64,000 bases of DNA, taken from an uncultured Methanobrevibacter sp. (GTDB lineage: Archaea; Methanobacteriota; Methanobacteria; Methanobacteriales; Methanobacteriaceae). The translations under genes and the position numbers were made by a program. The notes under the pieces were generated by a model, which saw nothing but the letters and a program-made list of their open reading frames with translations, had not been told where the DNA came from and did no database searches. Positions 51,443-58,869 of the stretch are shown piece after piece. The DNA is taken from positions 16,297 to 80,296 of the forward strand of contig NZ_OMWD01000006.1 of NCBI RefSeq assembly GCF_900314695.1, given 5' to 3'. Positions within the stretch are counted from its first letter, which is position 1; the number at the start of each line of letters is the position of its first letter.

Positions 51443-52450
51443 ATGACAAATATTTTAGTTACAGGTGGAGCAGGGTTTATAGGAAGTAACTTCGTAAGAT
51501 ATATGGTCAACAAGTATCCTGAATACAATATAATTAATCTTGATGCGCTTACATACTGCGGAAACCTTGAAAATTTAAAAGACATTGAAAATGAGGATAA
51601 CTATTCATTCGTTAAGGGAGATATCAGGGACAAATCTGTTGTGGATGATCTTGTAAAAAAATCAGACTATGTAATCAACTTTGCAGCGGAAAGCCATGTG
51701 GACAGAAGCATAACCGACCCGGAAATATTCATCAAATCAAATGTGCTGGGAACACAGGTACTGCTCAATGCGGCTAAAGAATATGGAGTTGAAAAGTACA
51801 TTCAAATTTCAACCGATGAAGTATATGGAACATTAGGTAAAGAAGGATATTTCACCGAAACCACTCCATTACAACCAAACAGTCCATATTCCGCATCAAA
51901 AGCAGGTGGAGACTTAATTACAAGAGCATACTTCGAAACATTTGACCTGCCGATTAATATTACCCGCTGCTCAAACAACTATGGACCGTACCAATTCCCT
52001 GAAAAGCTAATACCTCTAATGATATCAAACGCTTTGGAAGATAAAAAATTGCCGGTTTACGGAGACGGAAAAAACATAAGGGACTGGCTACATGTACACG
52101 ACCACTGCACAGCAATTGATCTGGTATTGCACGAAGGAAAAGTTGGAGAAGTCTACAATATTGGTGGAAACAACGAAAAAGAAAATATCTACATAGTAAA
52201 ACTCATATTGAAAGAACTTGGCAAGGATGAATCATTAATAGAGTTTGTTACTGATAGATTAGGGCATGATAGACGATATGCAATTGATTCATCTAAAATA
52301 CAAAAAGAACTTGGATGGAGTCCATATTACACCTTTGAAACAGGTATAAAAGAAACAATTCAATGGTATTTGGATAATCTTGATTGGATTGAACAAGTTA
52401 AAAGTGGAGAATATCAGGAATATTACAATAAGATGTATTCCAATAGGTAA
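51443..52450 (+). CDS. rfbB: dTDP-glucose 4,6-dehydratase
   Basis: A 335-residue SDR enzyme for the second step of dTDP-rhamnose synthesis. ILVTGGAGFIGSNFVRYM binds NAD; FAAESHVDRSITDPEIFIKS, QISTDEVYGTLG, TPLQPNSPYSASKAGGDL (YxxxK active site) and TRCSNNYGPYQFPEKLIPL are the RmlB signature. It is the last gene of the rhamnose operon; its stop codon lies inside a hairpin terminator. Confidence 0.96.
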   Translation: MTNILVTGGAGFIGSNFVRYMVNKYPEYNIINLDALTYCGNLENLKDIENEDNYSFVKGDIRDKSVVDDLVKKSDYVINFAAESHVDRSITDPEIFIKSNVLGTQVLLNAAKEYGVEKYIQISTDEVYGTLGKEGYFTETTPLQPNSPYSASKAGGDLITRAYFETFDLPINITRCSNNYGPYQFPEKLIPLMISNALEDKKLPVYGDGKNIRDWLHVHDHCTAIDLVLHEGKVGEVYNIGGNNEKENIYIVKLILKELGKDESLIEFVTDRLGHDRRYAIDSSKIQKELGWSPYYTFETGIKETIQWYLDNLDWIEQVKSGEYQEYYNKMYSNR

Positions 52451-52477
52451 ATTTACTAGAAATTTACCTCTTTTTTT
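52445..52477 (+). terminator. Hairpin terminator of the rhamnose operon
   Basis: AGGTAAATTT (52445-52454) and AAATTTACCT (52460-52469) form a 10-bp stem with a 5-base loop, followed by C and a run of seven T. The stem includes the rfbB stop codon. Confidence 0.75.
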
Positions 52478-52802
52478 AATTTTAAAATCAATAATTTAAT
52501 TGTCATTTCAAAATCTAATTGACTATAATTTGAACAGTTCATTTAAAAATTTAGTCAAGAGTTTTGAGATTTATCAAATTAAATTAAATTAATTTTCTTT
52601 AATTGTATAAATTAAACCTAAAATTATTTTTCAATCGTTTATACTTATATACGACTTTTTATATTTTAAATTATCTAATTTAATCAGTTATTAGATTAAA
52701 AAAAGATACTTTTATATATAATAATTTGTTAATTTTTAATAGTATAAATATTAATTATGAAAAAATATTGTTTCTAATTAATATGGGGAAATGGTGATTT
52801 GG
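52478..52802. other. AT-rich intergenic region, no gene seen
   Basis: About 325 bp of AT-rich sequence after the rhamnose operon. I see no ORF with a start signal and no RNA gene. A TATA-like TTTTATATATAATAA at about 52710 probably drives the two small membrane protein genes that follow. Confidence 0.5.
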
Positions 52803-53069
52803 ATGTTAGAACAATATTTGCCCTTTGTAGGATTGATAATATTTGGAAATATTGAAAATTTAGTTTTATCTTCACAGGGTGTTGTTGCAGGGGTTAATCC
52901 CTTAAAATTGGCTATTGCAAGTATTATTTGTGTTTCTTGTTGGCTTATAATAGGAACATTTGGAACTCAAATTTTAATTAATTATGTTGATTTTATCGAT
53001 TTTTTCGGAGGATTTATAATATTTGCTTTAGGTTTCCAAGCAATGTATGCATCAGTATTTAACAAATAG
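52803..53069 (+). CDS. Small three-helix membrane protein, first of a paralogous pair
   Basis: An 88-residue membrane protein with three predicted helices (FVGLIIFGNIENLVLSSQG, LAIASIICVSCWLIIGTFG, FFGGFIIFALGFQAMYA). ATG 52803 follows GGTGAT; ATG 52791 is further from it. It is clearly paralogous to the next gene (shared GNIENLxLxxQGV, NPLxLAI, SCWLxIGTFGT, GGxxIFxLGxQAM). The layout, three helices with a conserved acidic motif in helix 1 and GG in helix 3, is like one half of LysE/MntP-type exporters. Function unknown. Confidence 0.75.
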   Translation: MLEQYLPFVGLIIFGNIENLVLSSQGVVAGVNPLKLAIASIICVSCWLIIGTFGTQILINYVDFIDFFGGFIIFALGFQAMYASVFNK

Positions 53070-53079
53070 GGATGATTAG

Positions 53080-53361
53080 ATGATTGATGAATTAAAACCA
53101 TTTTTAATATTGCTTGTCTTTGGAAATATTGAAAATTTAATTTTGGCAGCACAGGGTGTTGCAGCTTCTGTAAATCCTTTAGGACTTGCAATTTTGAGTT
53201 TGGCTGCTGCTTCTTGCTGGTTATTGATTGGAACATTTGGAACTAGATATGCAATAAAATATGCAAGATTTATAAATTTCATCGGTGGTTTGGCCATTTT
53301 TATATTGGGTATCCAGGCAATGATAGAGTCCCTTCCGGGAATGTTAGCATTTTTCCATTAA
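53080..53361 (+). CDS. Small three-helix membrane protein, second of the pair
   Basis: A 93-residue paralogue of the preceding protein, ten bases downstream. It keeps FGNIENLILAAQGVAAS, LAILSLAAASCWLLIGTFGT and FIGGLAIFILGIQAMIES. The positive charges differ between the two (RYAIKYARF here, few in the first), so the pair may insert in opposite directions and form one six-helix transporter. No known family named with confidence. Confidence 0.75.
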   Translation: MIDELKPFLILLVFGNIENLILAAQGVAASVNPLGLAILSLAAASCWLLIGTFGTRYAIKYARFINFIGGLAIFILGIQAMIESLPGMLAFFH

Positions 53362-53378
53362 TTTAAATTCTGATTTTT

Positions 53379-54470
53379 ATGAAATATATAAAACATAAAG
53401 TTTATGGTCATTTATTTAATTTATTCAAGGCTTTTCCTGTTGTTAATAATAGGATTTCTTTTATTATTGACTCAAGGGAGTCTTTTAAAGGTAATCTTGA
53501 TTATATTAAAAAAGAATTTGAAAAAAGAGGAGATTTTGAATTTAGCTTTTTTTATAAGGATAAACTTTCATTATCCAGTTTCAAAAAATTGGCAACATCC
53601 AAATATGTTTTTTTAAATGACAATTTTTTCCCCCTCGCTTTCATGAATTTTAAAAGCGATACTGAAGTCATTCAATTATGGCATGCTCCGGGAGCTTCTA
53701 AGAAATTCGGAGGATCTGTTGCAAGTCCTGATGAAATTGAAATGCTTTTAAAAATTGGTGAAAATACAGATTATTTAATATCTTCCTCTAAAAATATTGA
53801 AGATTATTATTCTGAAGCTTTTCAAATAGATAAAGAAAAAATTAAGGCTCTTGGGCTTCCAAGACTGGATTATTATTTTGAAAATCATGATTTAAACAAA
53901 ATTAAATCAGATTTTTGTAAAAAATACAATGTCGAATCCAATAAGAAAATTATTTTATACGCCCCTACTTTCCGAGATGAAAAAAAGTACAATAATGTCC
54001 TTAATTCCCTGAATTTAAAGAAATTCAATGATGTTTTGGGTGATGAGTATGTCCTTGCTTTGAGGTTGCACCCAAAGATAAGGGATTTTTATGATGATGC
54101 TATTGAATCCAGTGAAAACTACATTGATTGCAGCAATTATCCGTCAGAACAGGAACTGATGATGATAAGCGATGTTTTGATTACTGATTATTCATCAATA
54201 ATGATTGAATTTGCAATTTTAGATAAGCCTATTTTATTTTTTGTTTACGATTTGGATAATTATTTAAGTACTGAGAGAGGATTCTATTACGATTTCAAAA
54301 AGACGGTTCCAGGTAAACTAGTTTATAATTCAGATGAATTAATCGATGCAATTAATAATGAGGATTTTGATAAAGATAAAATGACAAGTTTTGTCAAGAC
54401 ACAATTTGATGTGATTGATGGCAAATCATCCAAAAGAGTCGTTGATTTTCTTTTAAATAATGGTAGGTAA
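53379..54470 (+). CDS. CDP-glycerol glycerophosphotransferase-like protein (TagF/TagB type)
   Basis: A 363-residue cytoplasmic transferase of the Glyphos_transf family. QLWHAPGASKKFG (catalytic His), YAPTFRDEKKY, LALRLHPKI and LITDYSSIMIEFAILDKPILF are the family's motifs. In Gram-positive bacteria these enzymes build teichoic acid chains from CDP-glycerol or CDP-ribitol. In a methanogen without teichoic acid in the classical sense it suggests a phosphate-linked polyol in the surface polymer. It begins a run of transferase genes; its stop overlaps the next. Confidence 0.87.
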   Translation: MKYIKHKVYGHLFNLFKAFPVVNNRISFIIDSRESFKGNLDYIKKEFEKRGDFEFSFFYKDKLSLSSFKKLATSKYVFLNDNFFPLAFMNFKSDTEVIQLWHAPGASKKFGGSVASPDEIEMLLKIGENTDYLISSSKNIEDYYSEAFQIDKEKIKALGLPRLDYYFENHDLNKIKSDFCKKYNVESNKKIILYAPTFRDEKKYNNVLNSLNLKKFNDVLGDEYVLALRLHPKIRDFYDDAIESSENYIDCSNYPSEQELMMISDVLITDYSSIMIEFAILDKPILFFVYDLDNYLSTERGFYYDFKKTVPGKLVYNSDELIDAINNEDFDKDKMTSFVKTQFDVIDGKSSKRVVDFLLNNGR

Positions 54471-54471
54471 T

Positions 54472-55431
54472 ATGAATAATATTAAAGTTAGTGTTGTAGT
54501 ACCGGTTTTTAATAATGCAGAGTATATAGGTACAGCGCTCGATTCAATAATTTCTCAGGATTTTGATGCTTTTGAGATTATCGTGGTTGATGACGGTTCA
54601 AGCGACAACAGCTTAGAACTTATAACTGATAAGTTAAAAGGTATAGATATTCCAAACACTATCATTCACCAGGAAAATCAAGGCGTCAGTGCTGCAAGAA
54701 ACAAGGGTATTGAAGCTTCAAACGGTGATTATTTAGTTTTTGTGGATGGGGATGATTACATATCACCAAATCATCTGTCAAGTTTATATAATGGCGAAAC
54801 TGATTTTAGTTTAACACAATTGGTAAAAAAAGAAGGAGATACTGTATCCAATCCTCATATTTTCTCACAAAACTGCATTTCAACAAAAGAGTTCATTGAA
54901 ATGGAACTTAAAATGCAAATTCCTTTTAATTTTGTACAGCTAATGTATAAATCAGATATAATCAAGGGAAACTCCATTAAATTTTCCAGCGATTTTGTTT
55001 ATGGAGAAGATACATATTTTGCCCTAATCGCATTAAGTTACGGTGAAAAAATAGCTATTTCCAACGAAGCAACTTACTATTATATACAGCATCAAAAATC
55101 AGCTATAAGGACATCCGAATTTCGACGTTTTGAGATTGTAACTGCATTTGAGCAATTGGCAGATTTCTATAAAAAACAAGGATGGGACGATTTATCCGAT
55201 TTAATAATAACATCCAGAATTCCCAAAGCCATTTTCGGGAATATGAACTATTTCTTTTATAATTCCTATGATGTCGATGAAGTAATTGATAAAATGAAGG
55301 AGTTGGATTTATTCACCAAATTATCAAAGTTTGAAGGAGACAATAAATTCAAGCTTAAGATTAGATTATTTTTATTAAATCCTAAGATATATTATAAAAT
55401 GTGGAAAAGATTAAAAAATTCAATTGATTAA
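54472..55431 (+). CDS. Glycosyltransferase family 2
   Basis: A 319-residue GT-A glycosyltransferase: VSVVVPVFNNAEYIGTALDS, IIVVDDGSSDNSLELI, HQENQGVSAARNKGIEAS and VFVDGDDYIS (the DxD-type motif), then YGEDTYFALIAL. Similar to the WcaA-type sugar transferases of capsule clusters. The ATG at 54472 fits TAGGTAAT upstream; an earlier ATG at 54460 would overlap the TagF gene. Donor and acceptor unknown. Confidence 0.88.
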   Translation: MNNIKVSVVVPVFNNAEYIGTALDSIISQDFDAFEIIVVDDGSSDNSLELITDKLKGIDIPNTIIHQENQGVSAARNKGIEASNGDYLVFVDGDDYISPNHLSSLYNGETDFSLTQLVKKEGDTVSNPHIFSQNCISTKEFIEMELKMQIPFNFVQLMYKSDIIKGNSIKFSSDFVYGEDTYFALIALSYGEKIAISNEATYYYIQHQKSAIRTSEFRRFEIVTAFEQLADFYKKQGWDDLSDLIITSRIPKAIFGNMNYFFYNSYDVDEVIDKMKELDLFTKLSKFEGDNKFKLKIRLFLLNPKIYYKMWKRLKNSID

Positions 55432-55432
55432 T

Positions 55433-56392
55433 ATGCAAGTTTCTGTTGTTACTCCAAATTATAATGGTGAAAAGTTTTTAAAGGCATTCTTTGATTCCCT
55501 GAATCAGGATTGTGAATTTATCGGGGAGCTAATAATAGTTGACAATGGGTCTAGTGATGGAAGCAGGGATTATATTAAAAATTACTCATTTAACTTTCCG
55601 GTCAACCTTATTGAAAACAGTGAAAATTTAGGATTTGCTCCAGCAGTCAATCAGGCAATCAGGCAGTCCAAATATGATTATATTTTTTCCATAAATAACG
55701 ATACAGAAATCAAAAAAGGTTCCATTAAGGCATTAATTGATTTAATCACATCTTCTGAAGATATTTTTTCAGTTCAGGCTAAAATGCTTCAATATGATAA
55801 TAAGGAACTGATTGATGATGTCGGTGATGAATATAATCTGCTTGCATGGACCAAAAAAACCGGTGAAAATCATAAATCAAGCGATTATGTCGAAGTTAAG
55901 GATATATTTTCATCATGCGCCGGAGCTGCAATGTATAAGAAGTCTGTTTTAAATGAAATTGGAATGTTTGATGATAACTTCTTTGCATATATGGAAGATG
56001 TGGACTTGGCTATCAGATCAAGAATCTATGGCTATAGAAATTTGTTGTGTCCGCAGGCTATTGTATATCATATTGGAAGTGCAACAAGCGGAAGCAGACA
56101 TAATGATTTTAAAGTGAAGTTGGCGGCGCGCAATAACGTTTGGGTTGTTTATAAGAATCTTCCGATACCATTAAAAATCCTGAATTTTATCTTTTTGTTT
56201 TTAGGTTTTTTAATCAAATACATTTTCTTTTTAAAGAAAGGCTTCGGTTCAACTTATTTGGCTGGAATTAAAGAGGGTTTAAATACGAGAAGCAAAATAA
56301 ATAAAGTAAAATTTAATTCCAAGAATACAAAAAATTATTTTAAAATAGAGTACAGATTAATAATAAATACACTAAAATTTTTAAAAAAGTAA
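55433..56392 (+). CDS. Glycosyltransferase family 2 (rhamnosyltransferase-like)
   Basis: A 319-residue GT2 enzyme: VSVVTPNYNGEKFLKAFFDS, IIVDNGSSDGSRDYI, ENLGFAPAVNQAIRQS, FSINNDTEIKKGS, FSSCAGAAMYKKSVL and FFAYMEDVDLAIRSRIYGY. The pattern NxDxE with FxYxEDxDL is that of rhamnosyl- and related transferases (WbbL-like), consistent with the dTDP-rhamnose genes nearby. A hydrophobic segment near residue 250 may attach it to the membrane. It overlaps nothing but starts one base after the previous stop. Confidence 0.88.
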   Translation: MQVSVVTPNYNGEKFLKAFFDSLNQDCEFIGELIIVDNGSSDGSRDYIKNYSFNFPVNLIENSENLGFAPAVNQAIRQSKYDYIFSINNDTEIKKGSIKALIDLITSSEDIFSVQAKMLQYDNKELIDDVGDEYNLLAWTKKTGENHKSSDYVEVKDIFSSCAGAAMYKKSVLNEIGMFDDNFFAYMEDVDLAIRSRIYGYRNLLCPQAIVYHIGSATSGSRHNDFKVKLAARNNVWVVYKNLPIPLKILNFIFLFLGFLIKYIFFLKKGFGSTYLAGIKEGLNTRSKINKVKFNSKNTKNYFKIEYRLIINTLKFLKK

Positions 56393-56405
56393 ATAGTTGA
56401 GTTTT

Positions 56406-57263
56406 ATGGACCTTTCAATAGTAATTTTGAATTATCAAACATTTGAATTAACTAAAAATACAATAAATTCCATTTTTGAATATGAATATCCTTTTAGTTA
56501 TGAAGTTCTTTTGGTTGATAATGCATCTGGTGACGATAGCTTATCCAGACTGAAGGATTACTTTAAAGACAATGTCATATTCATAGAATCCAGGGAAAAT
56601 AATGGATTTGCAGCCGGGAACAACCAGGCATTGAAGATTGCCAAGGGCAAATATCAGCTTCTGTTGAATTCAGACACAATCGTTTGGGAAAATACTCTCG
56701 AAAGCATATATTATTATATGGAAAAGCACACTGATGTGGGCGCTACAGGATGCAGGGTTCTTTTAGAAAATGGTGATTTGGATAAGGCCTGTAAAAGAAG
56801 CTTTCCAAACGTTAAAAACTCATTTTTCAGATTATTCCATATTCCAACAAAAAGCAAGGACGATAATTATAATTTGGACAGTCTTCCTGATGATGGAGTA
56901 TACGAAATTGACTGCTTAACCGGTGCATTCATGTTCATCCGAAAGGAAGCTTTAGATGAAGTTGGATTTTTGGATGAAACATTTTTCATGTATGGTGAGG
57001 ATATTGATTTGTGTTTTAGAATAAAGCAGGCCGGATGGAAAATAGTTTACTATGGAAAATCAAAAATCACTCACTTTAAGGGAGCAAGCAGTAAAAAACA
57101 AAAATCCAAATTGATATATGAATTTTACCGTGCAATGTATGTATATTATAAAAAGCATCATGCTCATGAATCTTTTTTCATTACAAATTTCATTGTATAC
57201 TTTGGAATTGCTCTTTTATGCATTTTAAAGCTATTTTTAAATTTATTTAAAAAGAAAAGTTAA
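56406..57263 (+). CDS. Glycosyltransferase family 2 (rhamnosyltransferase-like)
   Basis: A 285-residue GT2 enzyme closely similar in plan to its neighbour: LSIVILNYQTFELTKNTINS, LLVDNASGDDSLSRL, ENNGFAAGNNQALKIA, LLLNSDTIVWENT, LTGAFMFIRKEALDEVG, FFMYGEDIDLCFRIKQAG and a C-terminal membrane helix. This matches the WbbL-like group. ATG 56406 is chosen; a TTG three codons before has no better ribosome site. Probably the third of three serially acting transferases. Confidence 0.88.
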   Translation: MDLSIVILNYQTFELTKNTINSIFEYEYPFSYEVLLVDNASGDDSLSRLKDYFKDNVIFIESRENNGFAAGNNQALKIAKGKYQLLLNSDTIVWENTLESIYYYMEKHTDVGATGCRVLLENGDLDKACKRSFPNVKNSFFRLFHIPTKSKDDNYNLDSLPDDGVYEIDCLTGAFMFIRKEALDEVGFLDETFFMYGEDIDLCFRIKQAGWKIVYYGKSKITHFKGASSKKQKSKLIYEFYRAMYVYYKKHHAHESFFITNFIVYFGIALLCILKLFLNLFKKKS

Positions 57264-57312
57264 ATAATATAACTACCTAATATAAATTAACACTAATTTT
57301 TTGGTAGTTAGC

Positions 57313-58716
57313 ATGATAAAGGAAAATCAAAGATTATTGAATATCAGTTTAGTATTAATTGACGTACTAGTTATTGTAGTGTCATTATGGTCTTCAATAT
57401 TGTTAAGATTTCATACAACTCTTTTTGGTCCGATAGGGGACCATTTGGGCTATGAAACTTATGCACTTTTCATGTTTGTCGCTGTCATACCTGTTTATTT
57501 AATTCTGTATTTTGCTTTTGGATTATACAAGCCGCGCAGAACCTATAAAAATATTTTCTCGGAAGCAACTCAAATTATTAAAGTAAATATCGTTGCATTT
57601 TTTGTATTGGTATCCATTTTATTCATTATCAATCAGCCGGACTTTTCAAGAATAATGCTATTCTTACTTGCGATTATTGCAACATTCTTAGGAATCATCG
57701 AAAGGTTCATTATTAGAAGCATTTTAATCAATATGAGAGTTAACAATAAGAATCTAAAGCATATTCTCATTGTCGGTGATAATGATTTGGCTTTTACCTT
57801 TGCCCGTAGAATTAAGGAAAATCCTTATCTTGGCTTTTCAATTGGTGGAATATTGGGAAGGCCTGAGCACATTGGTCAAAGCGTAAATGGAGTTAGGTTT
57901 ATTGGATCTTTTAAAGATTTGGATAGAATTCTTGAAAGACATAGATTTGACAGGGTTGTTTTGGCAATTCCATTAAGATATTATTACCGTATCAATGAAT
58001 TAGTGCAAAGCTGTGAAAAAGTAGGAATTAAAGCAGAAATCATTCCAGATTATATTAGATATTTCCCAGCACAGCCATCTGTGGACATGATTGAGGATAT
58101 TCCTATAATTAATATTCGCTACGTTCCGTTGGACGATGATTTTAATAAGTTCATAAAAGGACTTTCTGATTATTTGATTGCTATTATAGCCATCATTATA
58201 ACATCTCCGATAATGATAGTCACTGCAATTGCTGTTAAAATTACATCACCAGGTCCTATAATATTTAAACAAGTGAGAATAGGACATAACAGTAAACCAT
58301 TTCAGATGTATAAGTTCCGTAGTATGAGAGTACAGGATCCTAGGAAAGAAAGATCTGAATGGACTACAAAAAACGATCCAAGAAAAACTTTAGTTGGAGA
58401 CTTTATTAGAAGAACAAGCATTGATGAGTTACCTCAATTTTTCAATGTACTGAAAGGGGATATGAGTGTTGTTGGTCCTAGGCCTGAAAGACCATATTTT
58501 GTTGAACAGTTCAAAAAATCAATTCCAAAATATATGGTTAAACATCAAGTAAAACCGGGTTTGACTGGTTGGGCTCAAATTCATGGATGCCGTGGAGATA
58601 CTTCTATTAATAAACGTATTGAATACGATATTGAGTACGTAGAGAATTGGCACATGGGTTTGGATTTAGGAATAATGATTAAAACAGTATTGAAGAAAAA
58701 TCCGAATGCATATTAG
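57313..58716 (+). CDS. Polyprenyl-phosphate sugar-phosphate transferase (WbaP/WcaJ type)
   Basis: A 467-residue membrane enzyme that starts glycan assembly by putting a sugar phosphate on a polyprenyl phosphate. Four N-terminal helices, a Rossmann-like middle (HILIVGDNDLAFTFARRI), a fifth hydrophobic segment (YLIAIIAIIITSPIMIVTAI), then the catalytic bacterial-transferase domain: SPGPIIFKQVRIGHNSKPF, MYKFRSMR, RRTSIDELPQFFNVLKGDMS (split), VVGPRPERPYF, KPGLTGWAQIHG. The family is bacterial in origin. ATG 57313 is chosen over TTG 57301. Confidence 0.93.
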   Translation: MIKENQRLLNISLVLIDVLVIVVSLWSSILLRFHTTLFGPIGDHLGYETYALFMFVAVIPVYLILYFAFGLYKPRRTYKNIFSEATQIIKVNIVAFFVLVSILFIINQPDFSRIMLFLLAIIATFLGIIERFIIRSILINMRVNNKNLKHILIVGDNDLAFTFARRIKENPYLGFSIGGILGRPEHIGQSVNGVRFIGSFKDLDRILERHRFDRVVLAIPLRYYYRINELVQSCEKVGIKAEIIPDYIRYFPAQPSVDMIEDIPIINIRYVPLDDDFNKFIKGLSDYLIAIIAIIITSPIMIVTAIAVKITSPGPIIFKQVRIGHNSKPFQMYKFRSMRVQDPRKERSEWTTKNDPRKTLVGDFIRRTSIDELPQFFNVLKGDMSVVGPRPERPYFVEQFKKSIPKYMVKHQVKPGLTGWAQIHGCRGDTSINKRIEYDIEYVENWHMGLDLGIMIKTVLKKNPNAY

Positions 58717-58812
58717 TTTTTTCACATTTTCACATTTGTGCATTTCAACAATTTTTATATTAAATTTTTTTTAATATTGACATGTCGATTACTTTTCAGA
58801 TGCTCTCTCTAA

Positions 58813-58822
58813 TACTTTATAT
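58813..58822 (+). promoter_or_regulatory. TATA box of the rpa-radA pair
   Basis: ACTTTATATA with flanking A/T, about 50 bases before the rpa ATG. Confidence 0.45.
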
Positions 58823-58869
58823 ACATTCTAAATTAAAATTATAATTAACTTTTCTATGAGGGGTTTGGT

